DNA from: Ascaphus truei
Lineage: Eukaryota > Chordata > Amphibia > Anura > Ascaphidae
Direction: 5' to 3'
Length of the DNA stretch: 64,000 bases
Assembly: GCA_036426205.1 (NCBI GenBank)
Contig: CM071570.1
Coordinates: forward strand, 53,651,087 to 53,715,086
A program made the position numbers and the translations under genes. This document shows, one piece after another, positions 1 to 10,835 of this stretch. The notes beneath the pieces are model-generated. The model did not search any database. It was not told the origin of the DNA and saw only the letters and a program-made list of their open reading frames with translations. The stretch's first letter is position 1, and the number at the start of each line of letters is the position of its first letter.

Positions 1-470
1 TGCATAGCTGTACAGTACTGTAACAGTGTCCACATTTCGGCATATACAGCGCTCTCCCCCCTCGCTCAGGATAATTAACTGCACTGCAGGGTTTCACTTC
101 TTATCTTCTCTAACAATGCAGTACATCTCTCCCACTCCATTCCTTTGAACGTGTGTCTGGTTTCAATCACATTCCTGCTTGAACGGCAGAATTTACTGGG
201 CATGGCGCCTGGTTAACTTCGCCACCACGGCTGCTTGCCTGGTGAGTGAGCCCAAAAAATTAAAAAAAATTTTTTTATTGTAATTTTTTTTCTCCACAAG
301 CCTGCAAAAAACAATCTTACTGTATTACAATATTCAATCTGTGCTGTAGCTTTTGACTGCGACCCTGTGCGTTTGACTGCACATGGTTGATTTGTGTGCT
401 TTTACGTACTGTATTTGGGGGTGTATTATATGATGAACTGCCTTTTGAAATTAAAGTATGTCTTTAGCTT
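1..470. repeat. Direct repeat A, copy 1
   Basis: This stretch recurs at about 3186-3640 with the same order of landmarks (CATATACAGC, GGATAATTAACTGC, ACTCCATTCCTTTGAACG, CGCCACCACGGCTGCTTGC, GATGAACTGCC). A shorter third piece, covering only the last ~100 bp, lies at 1428-1530. The copies differ mainly by one-base insertions and deletions. This is either old divergence or uncorrected long-read error. No coding potential is seen. Confidence 0.75.
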
Positions 471-539
471 TGAACTTCCATGCAGCTTACCGCTTAGCAC
501 CCTCCCCCACGAACGCTAGCTCAAGGATTTGAAATTCCA

Positions 540-1110
540 CTCAAGTGATTCATTTTCTTAATCTTGCATTTGTGTTTCTTAACCGTCCATACCGAGCTAC
601 AAAGCCTCACTGCGCCTGCGTGTAATCCTTTTTGAGATGGACTACTTAGGCTTAGCTGACTGCACATGCGTCCACCCCCAACCGCCCCTCTCCACAGAGT
701 CTTCATTTCTGAATCGTCCCATGTGTTCATCAATCCGTCCATAGTCCTAGCTACCAAGCCTCACTGAGGCCTGCGTGTAATTCTCTTGAATGGAGCTACG
801 TAGCTGCTTACTGCGCATGCATCACCCACACCCCCCCCACACCTCTCCACCAGTCTGTAATTTTCAAATCTTGCCATTGTATTCTTTAATCCGCCATAGC
901 CGAAGCCGAGCTACAAATCCTCACTGCGACTGCGTGTAATTCTCTTTGAGATGGGAGCCTCTTGCTGTTTACTGCGCTGCATCCCCAACCCCCCCTCCAC
1001 AGAGTGTTATTTTCTGAATCTTGCCCATTGTGTTCATACCGTCCATAGCCAGCTACAAACCCTCACTGCGCCTGCGTGTATTCTCTTTGAGACGGGAGAT
1101 TGAGGCTTTG
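540..1110. repeat. Tandem repeat of about 150 bp, first block
   Basis: Four units are seen, each with a segment of the type CCGTCCATAGCCGAGCTAC, then CCTCACTGCGCCTGCGTGTA, then TTTGAGATGG. They begin near 583, 735, 888 and 1038, so the period is about 150-153 bp. Between these landmarks is a C-rich stretch followed by CACAGAGT and TTTTCTGAATCTTG. A second block of two units lies at 1655-1960. The two blocks are separated by a SINE and a piece of repeat A. Confidence 0.7.
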
Positions 1111-1174
1111 TTTACGGCAACGTTTTGGAAAACCCTTCTCGAATTTGATTTGCACAGAGCATCACCTTGATATT

Positions 1175-1425
1175 ATAATAATATAATAGCATGTTTTGTA
1201 TAGCGCTGTGGTTATACGTAGCGCTTTACGAGACATTTGTAGGCACAGGTTTCCTGCCCCATGGAGCTCACAATCTATGTTTTTGGTGCCTGAGGCACAG
1301 GGAGATAAAGTGACTTGCCCAAGGTCACAAGGAGCTGACCCTGGAATTGAACCAGGCTCCCCTGCTTCAAACTCTCAGTGCCACTCTGCTTTTACTCACT
1401 GAGCCACTCCCTCTCATATTAGATA
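1175..1425 (-). mobile_element. tRNA-headed SINE with L2-type tail (MIR-like)
   Basis: On the minus strand the element begins near 1420 with a tRNA-like head. An A-box-like TGGCTCAGTGAGTAAAAGC is followed by a B-box-like GGTTCAATTCC. A conserved core follows, seen on the plus strand as AAGTGACTTGCCCAAGGTCAC. The 3' end, near 1200, resembles the L2 3' end (TATAGCGCTTTACG type). The head, core and L2-like tail order is that of MIR-type SINEs, which L2 machinery mobilises. It is unlikely to be a working tRNA gene, because the cloverleaf outside the two promoter boxes is not kept. It splits the 150-bp tandem repeat. Confidence 0.7.
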
Positions 1426-1654
1426 TTCACTCTGTGCATTTGCCTGCCCATGGTTGATTCGTTGCTTTTTATGTACTGTATTTGGGGGATTTTGATCAAA
1501 TTATTATGATGAACTGCCTTTTGAATTACTGTTGAAATTACTGTACTCTACTCTAACAATGTAATTTCTTTGAACTGCTGCACACTAACCTTCATCCCTC
1601 CCCTCCCCCATGCACCCACAACTCTTTTCGACAGACACCTCACCAGAGTCATTT

Positions 1655-1960
1655 CATTTTCTGAAGTTGGTCATTGTGTTTTAATCCGTCCGAGCCGAGC
1701 GTCAACTCGCCTCACTGCGCCTGCTTGTACTCTAATCCTCTTTGAGATGAGTGCTTGGTGCTTAACTGCACATGAGTCACGCAACCCCCCCCTTCCACAG
1801 AGTCGTTAATTTTCTGATTTGCCTTTGTTTCTTAATCCGTCCATAGCCGATCTACAAGCCTCACTGGCCCTGCGTGTAATCCTCTTCAAATGGGACTAGC
1901 TGATTACTGCACATACTCACCCCACCCCCCCCCCCCAACCCTTTGAGGCTTTTTTCGGTA
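1655..1960. repeat. Tandem repeat of about 150 bp, second block
   Basis: Two further units of the same repeat, with landmarks beginning near 1684 and 1834. The block ends in a C-run and the sequence TTTTCGGTAACGTCTTTGG, which is also seen at the end of the first block near 1115. Confidence 0.65.
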
Positions 1961-2095
1961 ACGTCTTTGGAAAATCCCTTCTCGATTTTGAAATGTAAAT
2001 GAATTTGCACAGCATTGTGGAATTGAGAGTTAAAAAACCATTACCTGACTCATGTTGTTTTGTCATTCATTCTTTTCATTGGTACTGTAGGGTGG

Positions 2096-3060
2096 GGGGG
2101 GTGTAGTGATTAGGAGAGAGTAAGTGTGGAGTTTATATAACTTTAATGTGTATTTTATTACGAGTTGAGAATATATTTTGTGTATATGTTTTTAAATATG
2201 CTTTGGTATTATTAAATTATTTTACTACGATGTGTAAATTAAATGTTTATCATGGTTTATATAAGTTTTATGTATTTCCTGTGTGCGGTCACATTTATGC
2301 AATTGGCCCGTGACTTTGGGGATGTTCTATCAATTTCCTATGGAGGAGGGGATTTTGATAGAGTAGTATGGGTATAAATAAGACACACCAGGACAGGTAT
2401 TCGCTACTCCTGACGATAGCCGTCTGCTAGAACGGCGGAAACGGTTGAGCGTGACCTTAATATCAAGAAGGAGAGAGTGCCTAGGTCACGTAGCTGTTTT
2501 CCTATCGGCGGGACACGGACCAGTGACGTTGACGGCCCCAAGACCGGAAGTGACGAGACGGCTCCAGCTGAAGTGTACCGGTGGTTTGTGCGCACAGAGA
2601 CGCGGAGTGTGGTGGTCTTGAGATCACAACGTCAATGCGTGTTTTCCATTGGGATCCTGTAAGCCTCCACTTTATCATTTTGGATAAACTGTGTTTTATT
2701 GGATACTGCAGTGTGCTTCTCTTTTCTTAAGATTATCTCCTCCGTATGTTCCTGCTGTGATACCCCATTAGGCATTGGCCTTAGTATGTGGTGCCCGGTT
2801 GGAGAGCCTTTTAACATTTATGCTACAGGTTGCACTATGTTTGTCTTTTTTTCTTTTTAAAGGTATCAACGCTCCCTGGTTTTCCTATCTATGTTTCGTG
2901 TGGACCTTGAACAGTCCGTCCAAGGGTTGAGTGTCTTTACTTTTTTGTGTTATTGTGTTTATTTTCACTATATCCACACATATTTTTTGAGGTGTTAATA
3001 TTATTACACTGTGTTTAGGTATTGAGCCCATCTAGTGTGTTTCATATACCTTCGCGGTCA
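2096..3060 (+). mobile_element. Penelope-type LTR (pLTR), left copy
   Basis: About 780 bp of this segment (2096-2880) is repeated at 5812-6604 in the same orientation. In order it carries an AT-rich start, a GGGTATAAATAAGACAC TATA-like stretch near 2371, a hammerhead-like core near 2410, a GC-rich body with GGAAGTGACGAGACGGC, and GGATACTGCAGTGTGC. The left copy runs further, to about 3060, ending in TACCTTCGCGGT. The reverse complement of that ending follows the right copy at 6606. PLEs characteristically carry such LTR-like repeats with hammerhead ribozymes. The internal PLE gene at 3976-5811 lies on the opposite strand, which suggests an inversion. Confidence 0.65.
2407..2450 (+). ncRNA. 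Hammerhead ribozyme motif, decayed or misread copy
   Basis: The core CTGACGA lies at 2410-2416. Stem II arms and a GGAAACG segment follow. Compared with the copy at 6111-6152 it has single-base insertions in the linker, before GAAA and in stem III (ACGGTT instead of ACGCGTT). As written it is unlikely to be active. Confidence 0.6.
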
Positions 3061-3089
3061 ACCTACGTCAGTACACAGCTGTGTGTGCG

Positions 3090-3640
3090 CCGCAGTTAAT
3101 TGTAAATTGCATATTAAAGTATACATGCATTTGCAGTGCTGTTCTGCAGTACAGTATGTCTCATTTGAAAATTGTTGAAATGCCATAGGCGTGTACCAGT
3201 ACTGTACCAGTGTCACATTTCGGCATATACAGCAGCTCTCCCCTCGCTCAGGATAATTAACTGCTGCAGGGATTTCACACTTCTTATCTTCTCTAACAAT
3301 GCAGTACATCTCTCCCACTCCATTCCTTTGAACGTGGTGTCTGGGTTCAATCACATTCCTGCTTGACAGCAGGAATTTACTGGGCATGCGCCTGGTAACT
3401 TCGCCACCACGGCTGCTTGCCTGAGTGAGTGACCCAAAAAATTAAAAAAAAAATTTTTTATTGTAATTTTTTTTCTCCACAAGCCTGCAAAAAACATCTT
3501 ACTGTATTACATATCAATCTGTGCTGTAGCTTTTGACTGCGACCCTGTGCGTTTGACTGCACATGGTTGATTGTGTGCTTTTTACGTACTGTATTTGGGG
3601 GTGGGTATTATATGATGAACTGCCCTTTTGAATTTTTTAT
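3090..3640. repeat. Direct repeat A, copy 2
   Basis: Second copy of the segment at 1-470. It follows the left pLTR and is followed by the 3' side of the PLE gene. After 3640 the two copies diverge: here the sequence changes to GTGACGGCGAAGGGCCAGG. The stretch 3640-3975 has no open frame and is probably the 3' flank or untranslated part of the PLE. Confidence 0.7.
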
Positions 3641-3975
3641 AACCCAGTGACGGCGAAGGGCCAGGAAGTGGCCGACGGCAAGGACTTACGCGCCACCGAC
3701 CCACGTTACTCTCCCCAACTCGTGTATTGAGCAGGCGATAGATGAATCTTAAAAAGACAAAGAAATTAGGTTAGAGTACAACATCAAATTCCAATGATCT
3801 TATGAAATGAGGCATAGTTATAAGGACATCTTGACTATTTTAGACATAGATCGGACCATAAGACTGAACACCAGTCAGTAAAAAATGCTCCCAAAAAATT
3901 ATATGAAAAAGGTGCAATCCCATCTAAATCATATAAAAATATAAAAATTACAGAAAAAGCAGAAAAAACACCAAA

Positions 3976-5811
3976 TTAAAGAAAAACACCAAGCTCAAAA
4001 TCCACATTCAGGCCTTGTGGCACTAAGGTTTTGAGAGAAAAGATCCAAAAACTCTCTCTCTTTTTCAGTGCAACATTTCTGTCCCCACCCCTCCAGTGGG
4101 GCAGAACATGCTCCAGCACTGTAAACCTTAGTCCTGAAGTGTCACCTTGGTGTGTAATAATAAAGTGATTAGATAAAAAGTGAGTAGTGACACCTCTACG
4201 CACATTACCAATGTGTTCCAGAATACGTGTTTTAACTGGCCTAGTGGTCTGGCCTACATATTGAAGCCCACATGGGCACTGTATTAGGTAAACCACGTAT
4301 TCTGATCTACAGGTAATGTGTTGTTTGATAAAAAACTTTTCATTAGTGATATTTGACTGGAATCCAAACTTATCATCCGATCTATATCTACATGCCAGGC
4401 ATGTGGTACACCCAAAAAAAAACTTTATTTGGGGTAACCACCTATTGTTCTCTTTACAGACTTTTTGTAGAGCACTAGGTGCCAGTGCGTTTTTTAATGA
4501 ATTAGCTTTTTTAAAAATGACTGTCGGTCTTTCAGGTACTATGTCACCTAGGATGGGGTCATTTTGGACAATATGCCAATGTTTGCGTATTATCTTAGTT
4601 ATTTTTTCGGATTGTCTATTGTAGTTTGTAAGAAAAGAAAAGTCAAAGTTCTTTTTAGTCTTAACTTTTTCTGTATTCTTTATAAGATCTTTCCTTTCTA
4701 GACATCCTACTTTTTCAACTGCATCCTGAATAACTTGTTCTTCATATTTCTTTTCCCTAAACCTTTCTTGCATAAATAAAGATTGTGTGTTGAAAACATC
4801 ATCATTCGAACAATTCCTCTTAACCCTACGTATTTGACCATATGGTACATTTTGTAGCCATTTCGGGTGATGGCAACTGGAAGGTGTGATAAAGTTGTTA
4901 ATATCGACGTCTTTGAAGAAGGTTTGAGTACTAATCTCTCCCTCTTCTATGAGCACAGTCAGGTCCAGGAAATTAACCCTTTCTCGACTGTACTCACAAT
5001 TGAATTTGAGGTTGAGTAGGTTGTCATTAAGATAGTATATAAATCTTTTGAGGCTTTCCTCATCCCCTCTCCAAATAAAGAATATATCGTCGATATATCT
5101 CCGCCACAGGCACAAATCCACACCCAGCTCTGCAATAGACCAAATATGGTCTTCCTCCCATGAACCCATGAGAAGATTAGCATAGCTGGGTGCAAATTTT
5201 GTGCCCATGGCGGTACCACACTTCTGAAGGTAGTATACTCCTTCAAACAGGAAATAGTTATGCTCTAGGATAAACCTTATCCCGTCTAGGATAAAGTTTG
5301 CTTGTTCAGAAGGCATATTTATATCCTTTGATAACGCTCTGTCTATGGCATCATGTCCATCTTTGTGACTAATACACGTATATAACGAAGTTATATCGCA
5401 TGTGGCAAGAAACCATCCTTCTTCCCATTTTTAGTTATTTATAACCTGCAGAATATCTGTAGTGTCTTTCAGATAAGACGGAAGTTCTTTCACATATTTC
5501 TGCAAATACGTGTCTATGTATGCCGACAAGTTTGACGTCAGGGAATCTATACCCGCTATTATGGGTCTTCCTGGGGGATTTACTAAACTCTTATGGAGTT
5601 TAGGGAGATAGTAAAAGATGGGTCTGATAGGATGTTCTTTATACAAAAACTTGTATTCGCTCTCATTTATGACTCCATCTTGTTTCCCCTTATCCAGCAA
5701 AATTTTTAGTTTGCATAGAAAGTCTGAGGTTGGATCCTTTTTTAAAGGTGTGTAAGTGTTGTTATCACCTAAAATCCGATGTGCCTCAGATATATAGTCT
5801 TCCCTGCTCAA
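3976..5811 (-). pseudogene. Penelope-like element reverse transcriptase with GIY-YIG endonuclease, one in-frame stop
   Basis: The product would copy element RNA into DNA at a nick made by its own endonuclease. One frame runs from 5811 to 3976, about 611 codons, broken only by a TAA at 5431-5433. Visible parts in order: YLPKLHKS and PPGRPIIAGIDSLTSNLSAY (N-terminal RT), CDITSLYT (RT core, just after the stop), GTAMGTKFAPSYANL, the catalytic YIDDIFFIW, FLDLTV, a CTTCLACR cysteine linker, and a C-terminal GIY-YIG domain around YVVYLIQCPCGLQYVGQTTRP ending in RESFWIFSLKTLVPQGLN. This domain order identifies a PLE of the endonuclease-bearing (Neptune/Poseidon/Penelope) group. The N-terminal part containing the NADKGG motif is missing. 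The frame abuts a pLTR at 5812 that points the other way, so the copy is 5'-truncated and rearranged. No excision-footprint heptamers lie in it, consistent with a young copy. Confidence 0.92.
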
Positions 5812-6604
5812 TACGATTAGGAGAGAGTGTGATAGTTTTTATATACTTTAATGTGTATTTTATTACGAGTTACAAATATTATTTTGTAATATGTTATTAA
5901 ATATGCTTTGGTATTATTAAATTATTTTACTACGATTGTATAATTAAATGTTTATCACTGTTTTATATAAGTTTATGTATTTCCCTGTGTGCGGTCACAT
6001 TTATGCAATTGGCCCGTGACTTTGGGGATGTTCTATCAATTATCCTATGGAGGAGGGGATTTTGATAGGAGTATGGGTATAAATAAGACACCCAGGACAG
6101 GTCATTGCTACTCCTGACGAAGCCGTCTGCTAGAACGGCGAAACGCGTTGAGCGTGACCTTATAATCAAGAAAGAGAAAGTGCCTGGGTACCCGTAGCTG
6201 TTTTCCTACCGGCGGCGCAACCGGAAGTGATGTGACGGCCCCAAGACCGGAAGTGATGAGACGGCTCCAGGCTAAAGTGTACCGTGGCGGTTTGCTGGCA
6301 CAGAGACGCTGTGATGTGGTCTTGAGATCACCACCGTCAATGCTGTTTTCCCATTGGGATCCTGTAAGCCTCCACTTTTATCATTTTGGATAAACTGTGT
6401 TTTATTGGATACTGCACGTGTGCTTCTCTTTTCTTAAGATTATCTCCTCCATATTGTTCCTGCTGTGATACCCCATTAGGCATTGGCCTTAGTATGTGGT
6501 GCCCGGTTGGGAGCTCCTTTTAACATATTATGCTACAGGTTGCACTATGTTTGTCTTTTTTTCTTTTTAAAGGTATCAACGCTCCCCTGGTTTTTCCTAT
6601 CTAT
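5812..6604 (+). mobile_element. Penelope-type LTR (pLTR), right copy
   Basis: Direct repeat of 2096-2880. It begins GATTAGGAGAGAGTGTGATAG, immediately next to the truncated 5' end of the PLE gene. It contains the TATA-like GGGTATAAATAAGACACCC near 6078 and the best-kept hammerhead of this family at 6111-6152. It stops at CCTATCTATG. The following AACCGCGAAGGTA is the reverse complement of the end of the left copy, so a further inverted piece begins there. Confidence 0.7.
6111..6152 (+). ncRNA. Hammerhead ribozyme, canonical core (PLE pLTR)
   Basis: Minimal type I hammerhead elements can be placed in order: short stem I strand CTC (6111-6113), core CTGACGA (6114-6120), stem II GCCGT/ACGGC closing an 8-base loop (6122-6139), GAA, self-complementary stem III ACGCGT (6143-6148), nucleotide 17 = U (6149), and GAG (6150-6152) pairing back to CTC. 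A stem III this short is expected to work mainly as a dimer, as known for PLE hammerheads. Confidence 0.75.
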
Positions 6605-6834
6605 GAACCGCGAAGGTATTAGACTTCCAAGACAACAGCTCGCAAACGCCCCCTGAGTTTTTACACGGCATTGCAGTATTGCAGACAGCGAGAATAAAAT
6701 GCTAATATCACGAGCGCGAAAATAACGCTGTTCACTCCGGGCGAAAACGACAAAAAAACGCACCTAACCGGGATAATCTGAGAGCCGCGGATCTAGCCGA
6801 CTTAGACTCAGATCGGCCGCCACAGTAGCTGTTG

Positions 6835-7130
6835 TATTAATGAATTGCTTTGATTGGTTACTGGTTTAATTAATTCATAGCTGTTGTATTAATAAATTGC
6901 TTTGGTGTTTTGGAATGTTTTATTATTGTGTGTTTTGTGCACTAATGTGTTGAGATTAGGTGCCCATTGTGTGCTATAGTGGCTTATCATGCCCATATTA
7001 TTACAGTACTGTATATGGGTATGATGTACCACTATACTACTCAATGGGTACAGGGTGGGTAGCGGGCCAGGGTGGGTTAACCCCTTAATTATTGTAGCGG
7101 TTATTAACTGCAAAGGTGATTAAGGGGTTA
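6835..7130. repeat. Inverted-repeat arm, partner at 9290-9545
   Basis: The segment GTGCCCATTG ... GGTATGATGTACC ... ACTCAATGGGTACAGG reappears reverse-complemented at 9290-9420. The flanking AT-rich part (about 6840-6960) matches 9420-9545. The left arm has TACAGTACTGTA at 7002-7013 where the right arm has only TATTA. The arms enclose about 2.2 kb holding a GC-rich minisatellite and a perfect palindromic MITE. Confidence 0.7.
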
Positions 7131-7399
7131 GGCGACATTAGATTGTATTTATTATGTATGTACAGTAAGCTTCTTGCAACGGAGGACAGAGGGACCTGCT
7201 GTATCCAGAGGAGGAAGCCCTTCATATCGCTGTGGTAAGTAGAACTGTATTTATTTACTTTATTTATGCTGGCTAATGTTGTGTTTAATAATGGGGAAAT
7301 AATCTATTATCCATAACTGGATAATAGTTATTTTGCCCATTACTTTACTGTATGTGTTTGGGTGGAGGGGGGGGGGAGATTGATTGAAATGTAGGCCAT

Positions 7400-7830
7400 G
7401 TTTATTTGTTAACATACAGGGTTGGTACCTTAGGTCTGCGGGACCTATGGAGACCATCTGAGGACCCCACGAATGCCACGGGTACCACCTGCGGACCCAC
7501 GGGGGACACCTGCGGGGAAGAACCGGGGGCCCCACAGCTGTGGGGGCTCCGCGGACCCGCAGGGACCACCCGAGGGCCCCAGACCCCCATGGGAACCACC
7601 CGAGGGCCTTAGACGCCTGTGGATTTGACCCGGGGACCCCCAGACACTCACGGGCCCACCCGTGGACCCCATTGTGGCACACGGTGACCCGCGGGGACCA
7701 CCTGGAGGCCCATGGAGCCTGGTGGGAACCACCCATAGACCCTAAGATCCTGGGGTACAGGGGCACTGTAGGGCCTGCGTACACCTATCGGGACCACCGG
7801 GGACTACCGTACGTCTGGGGTATGAATCCT
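7400..7830. repeat. GC-rich imperfect minisatellite
   Basis: Repeated words of the type GGGGACCACC, GGACCCAC and CCCATGG are spaced about 25-35 bp apart. The proline/glycine-rich frames on both strands (for example 7260-7784 minus and 7540-7839 plus) are by-products of this composition and not genes. Confidence 0.65.
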
Positions 7831-7925
7831 ATATGTTAAAAAATAAATAATGGTTTTACATTATGGGGGGGACAGCCCCCCACGTGTATTGATGTTTATT
7901 AAATATTTTTTAGTATACATTTCTT

Positions 7926-8197
7926 TCATAGTGTAGATGTGCAGGGGGTCTACAGAGCTGAACCGCATTGGTTTTATGTCCGGGGACCCCCTGCTTCCCA
8001 AGATACAGGCCCCGTTATGGGGTGCCGGTATGCCTCTGCATTTAAATGTCCCGCGTCACGTGACCGGGACATTTCAAAGCATAGGAGATACCGGTACCCC
8101 ATAAAGAGGCCTGTATCTCGGGAAGCAGGGGGTCCCCGGACCTCAAACCAATGCGGTTCAGTTCCGGAGACCCCCTGCACATCTACACTATGAATGA
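7926..8197. mobile_element. Palindromic MITE, about 270 bp
   Basis: The two halves are near-perfect reverse complements. CATAGTGTAGATGTGCAGGG at the left mirrors CCCTGCACATCTACACTATG at the right. The axis lies near 8062 at a GTCACGTGAC core. Both strands therefore give almost the same short open frame, which shows these frames are artefacts of symmetry. It belongs to a hairpin-type non-autonomous DNA transposon family. No transposase is present. Confidence 0.8.
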
Positions 8198-8229
8198 AAT
8201 GTATATTAAAAAACATAATTTTCAGGCGA

Positions 8230-9289
8230 GATTTTTGCTGGCAGAGGCGGCTCTCTCTTGAGCAGCTCTCCCTGCAGCAGAAATGTATCGCCGGGTCAGG
8301 CCTTTTCAGAGGCTCAATCCTATCTTTGGCAGCAAATCGCTCGTTTTGGGAATTTTGCTATGAACGGTAATGAAGGCTTGCTGAATACCGTGATAGCAAC
8401 GCTCAAAAAAACGGCGATTTAAATGCCCTGGAGATAATTTTTATCAACCTTTACTGAATGAGGCTTTAAGTCTTTTGGTTATGAGGGGTAGAATGGGATT
8501 CTATATTACTCTGCCCACTAGCCATATCCCTCACACACTGGAAACCTGACTTAGGGCCTCATTCAGAAAGCGTTGATAAGGCCCTTATCGAGCACTTATC
8601 GGCCAAAATGGCTACTCGTATTCAGTAAGCCTTGATAAGTGCTCGATAACGGCCTGAATCGCCGCAAAATCTTATGACCCAAAGAAAATCGCCGATTGAG
8701 CGGCGATCAGTCGCTTATCGACCATTTTCAGAAGGATCATAAACTTGCGAGATTCTAGTACCCGCGAGTCGCATATCGCTGCCTATCGCAGCCCTAAAAG
8801 GCGATCTTCTCCCCAAATCCAATTCCCCTCAAAATTTAGGTAAATTGGTGGGGAGATGCCTCGATGAGTTGCGATATGTCGGGACTTAGAAAAAATCAGG
8901 CCCTTTTCCAGCCTCGGATTGATGGCGGGGGTCTCCAGAGCTGATAGCCATTAATACCAGCACCGGAGGCCCCCGGCATGCATCCGATGAAGGAAAAATG
9001 CATTTACAGCAACTTCATTACCTTATCGGCTAACCGCTAAGGCAATGAAGGGGTTAAACACCCATGCCAGGCTTACTGTGGCTAGCGAGGGTGGGTGAAG
9101 GGGGAATTTGGCACTAAGTGGCTGTTTAGGCGTTGCGGGGGGGACTTAACCCCTTCATTACCTTAGCGGTTAATACCGCTAAGGTAATAAAGGGGTTAAC
9201 CCAACTGCTACCCACCTGCAAGGTCTAGACACCCATCCTTAGGGCTAATACCCCCTTCACCCACCCGTGAGGCCTAAGCACCCACCCCG
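8230..9289. repeat. Hairpin-rich intergenic stretch
   Basis: No coding frame. Several local hairpins are built from TTATCG/CGATAA words (8560-8760). A larger one at about 9150-9205 is formed by AACCCCTTCATTACCTTAGCGG and its complement, with related words at 9005-9055. GGCCTCATTCAG at 8557 and CTGAATGAGGC at 8454 are reverse complements and may be the ends of small MITEs. Confidence 0.5.
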
Positions 9290-9545
9290 GACTGACTATA
9301 CCCACCCTGTACCCATTGAGTAGTATAATGGTACATCATACCCATATAATAATAATATGGGCATGATAAGCCTCTATAGCACTCAATGGGCACCCTAATT
9401 ACAATACATTAATACACAAGACAAACAATAATAAAACATAACTAAACTCCAAAAAAACCACACTTCACTAAATAAAAACAGTAGCCAGCTAATCCAATGA
9501 ATACAAGCAATAACAACATCAACAATGAATTAATTAAACCATTAA
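9290..9545. repeat. Inverted-repeat arm, partner at 6835-7130
   Basis: Reverse-complement partner of 6835-7130. It lacks the TACAGTACTGTA present in the other arm and has a TATTA repeat in that place. Confidence 0.7.
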
Positions 9546-9559
9546 CCAATCAAAACAAT

Positions 9560-10835
9560 TAATTCCTAAAACAACTCCGAATTATTTTATAAAGTAACTA
9601 ATCAAACCAAATAATTACTAAACCAACTCAAAATTAATAGTAACAGTAACCAGTCAAACAAATTAATTACTACAACATTAATGAATTAATTTAAACATTA
9701 AAATACAATGAAATAAATTCAAACAATATCTGAAATAACCATGAAATGCATTAGCTAACATAATACAACATTAACTAAAAACGAATAACAATCACAAACA
9801 TTTGATTACCATTAAGCAGGAAAAAAAAAAACAATGACATCCACATAAGAAACTGTAATGGCTGTGCTTCATTTGCCTTTAAGATGACGTCACAAAGCCG
9901 GCGTCACATGGTATTTCAGCCAATCAGATCGTGGGAACCAATTCCACACTCTGATTGGCTGAAACACCATGTGACGCCGGCCATCTTGGATTTAGGGACA
10001 TCATCTTAAAGGCAAATGAAGCACAGCCATTCTGATTGGCTGGCATCATTCCCTTTAAGTGATGTCATTTAAAAAAAAAAATTATTGTCGGAACATGGTT
10101 TTAACAGCCAATCAGGTGTCTGTTAACCATTTTGAGGCTAAATATGATGTCCCAAGCCCTATTTAGCCCAAGAAGACGACGAGACAACATCGGTTGGGAT
10201 TTTCCATGGGGCTTTTTGGATTGACAGATGAAGATAGAAGATAAAGAAGATCAAGAAATGGTGACAAATGAAGATAGAAGAAGGTGATTAAAGAAAGAAA
10301 AAAGAAGATAACCTGATCCGGATCTTCATGGCGGATGGCATCGGATGCTGTTGGAGGCCTTAGAGGTACGTGAGCTTCCTGTTTCCCCGGGAGTCGGAGG
10401 GCCACCGCTTCTAATGGTAAGTAATATATTGAATGTTTGTAAATGTCTCTTTTTACGGGTTTTTTCATTGGATGTGTTTTTTTATTTGTTTGGGGGAGGC
10501 ACATTGACTGATAATATATTAATCTGTACCACTTTAGGGTACTGATTAATACATTATTATGACAATATGTGGGGGGCATTTCTGGCTTGGTATTGCTGTT
10601 GGGTTTTTTAATTACAGTTTCTTATGTGGATGTCATTGTTTGTTTTTTTCCTGCTTAATGGTAATCAAATATTTGCGATTGTTGTTTGTTTTTAGTTAAT
10701 GATGTATTATGTTAGCTAATGCGTTTAATGGTTATTTCAGATATTGTTTGAATTTATTTCTTTGTATTTTAATATTTAAATTAATTCATTAATGTTGTAG
10801 AAATTAATTAGTTTGATTGGTTAATGTAGCCACTG
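9560..10835. repeat. Long inverted repeat with inner palindrome
   Basis: The arm at about 9630-9860 (AT-rich, containing CTTAATGG/CCATTAAG words and ATGACATCCACATAAGAAAC) is reverse-complemented at about 10610-10830. Inside, 9856-10034 is a separate palindrome. AATGGCTGTGCTTCATTTGCC mirrors GGCAAATGAAGCACAGCCATT, with CAATCAGA/TCTGATTGG closer to the axis. This is a nested hairpin transposon structure with no transposase gene. Confidence 0.75.

Noticed and set aside
1330..1420. tRNA-like A and B boxes on the minus strand
   Set aside because: They are followed by the MIR-type core and an L2-like tail, and the rest of the cloverleaf is not kept. It is a SINE head, not a tRNA gene.
7939..8216. 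A pair of 80-codon frames on opposite strands with almost the same protein
   Set aside because: The shared sequence is explained by the perfect palindrome of the MITE, not by two genes.
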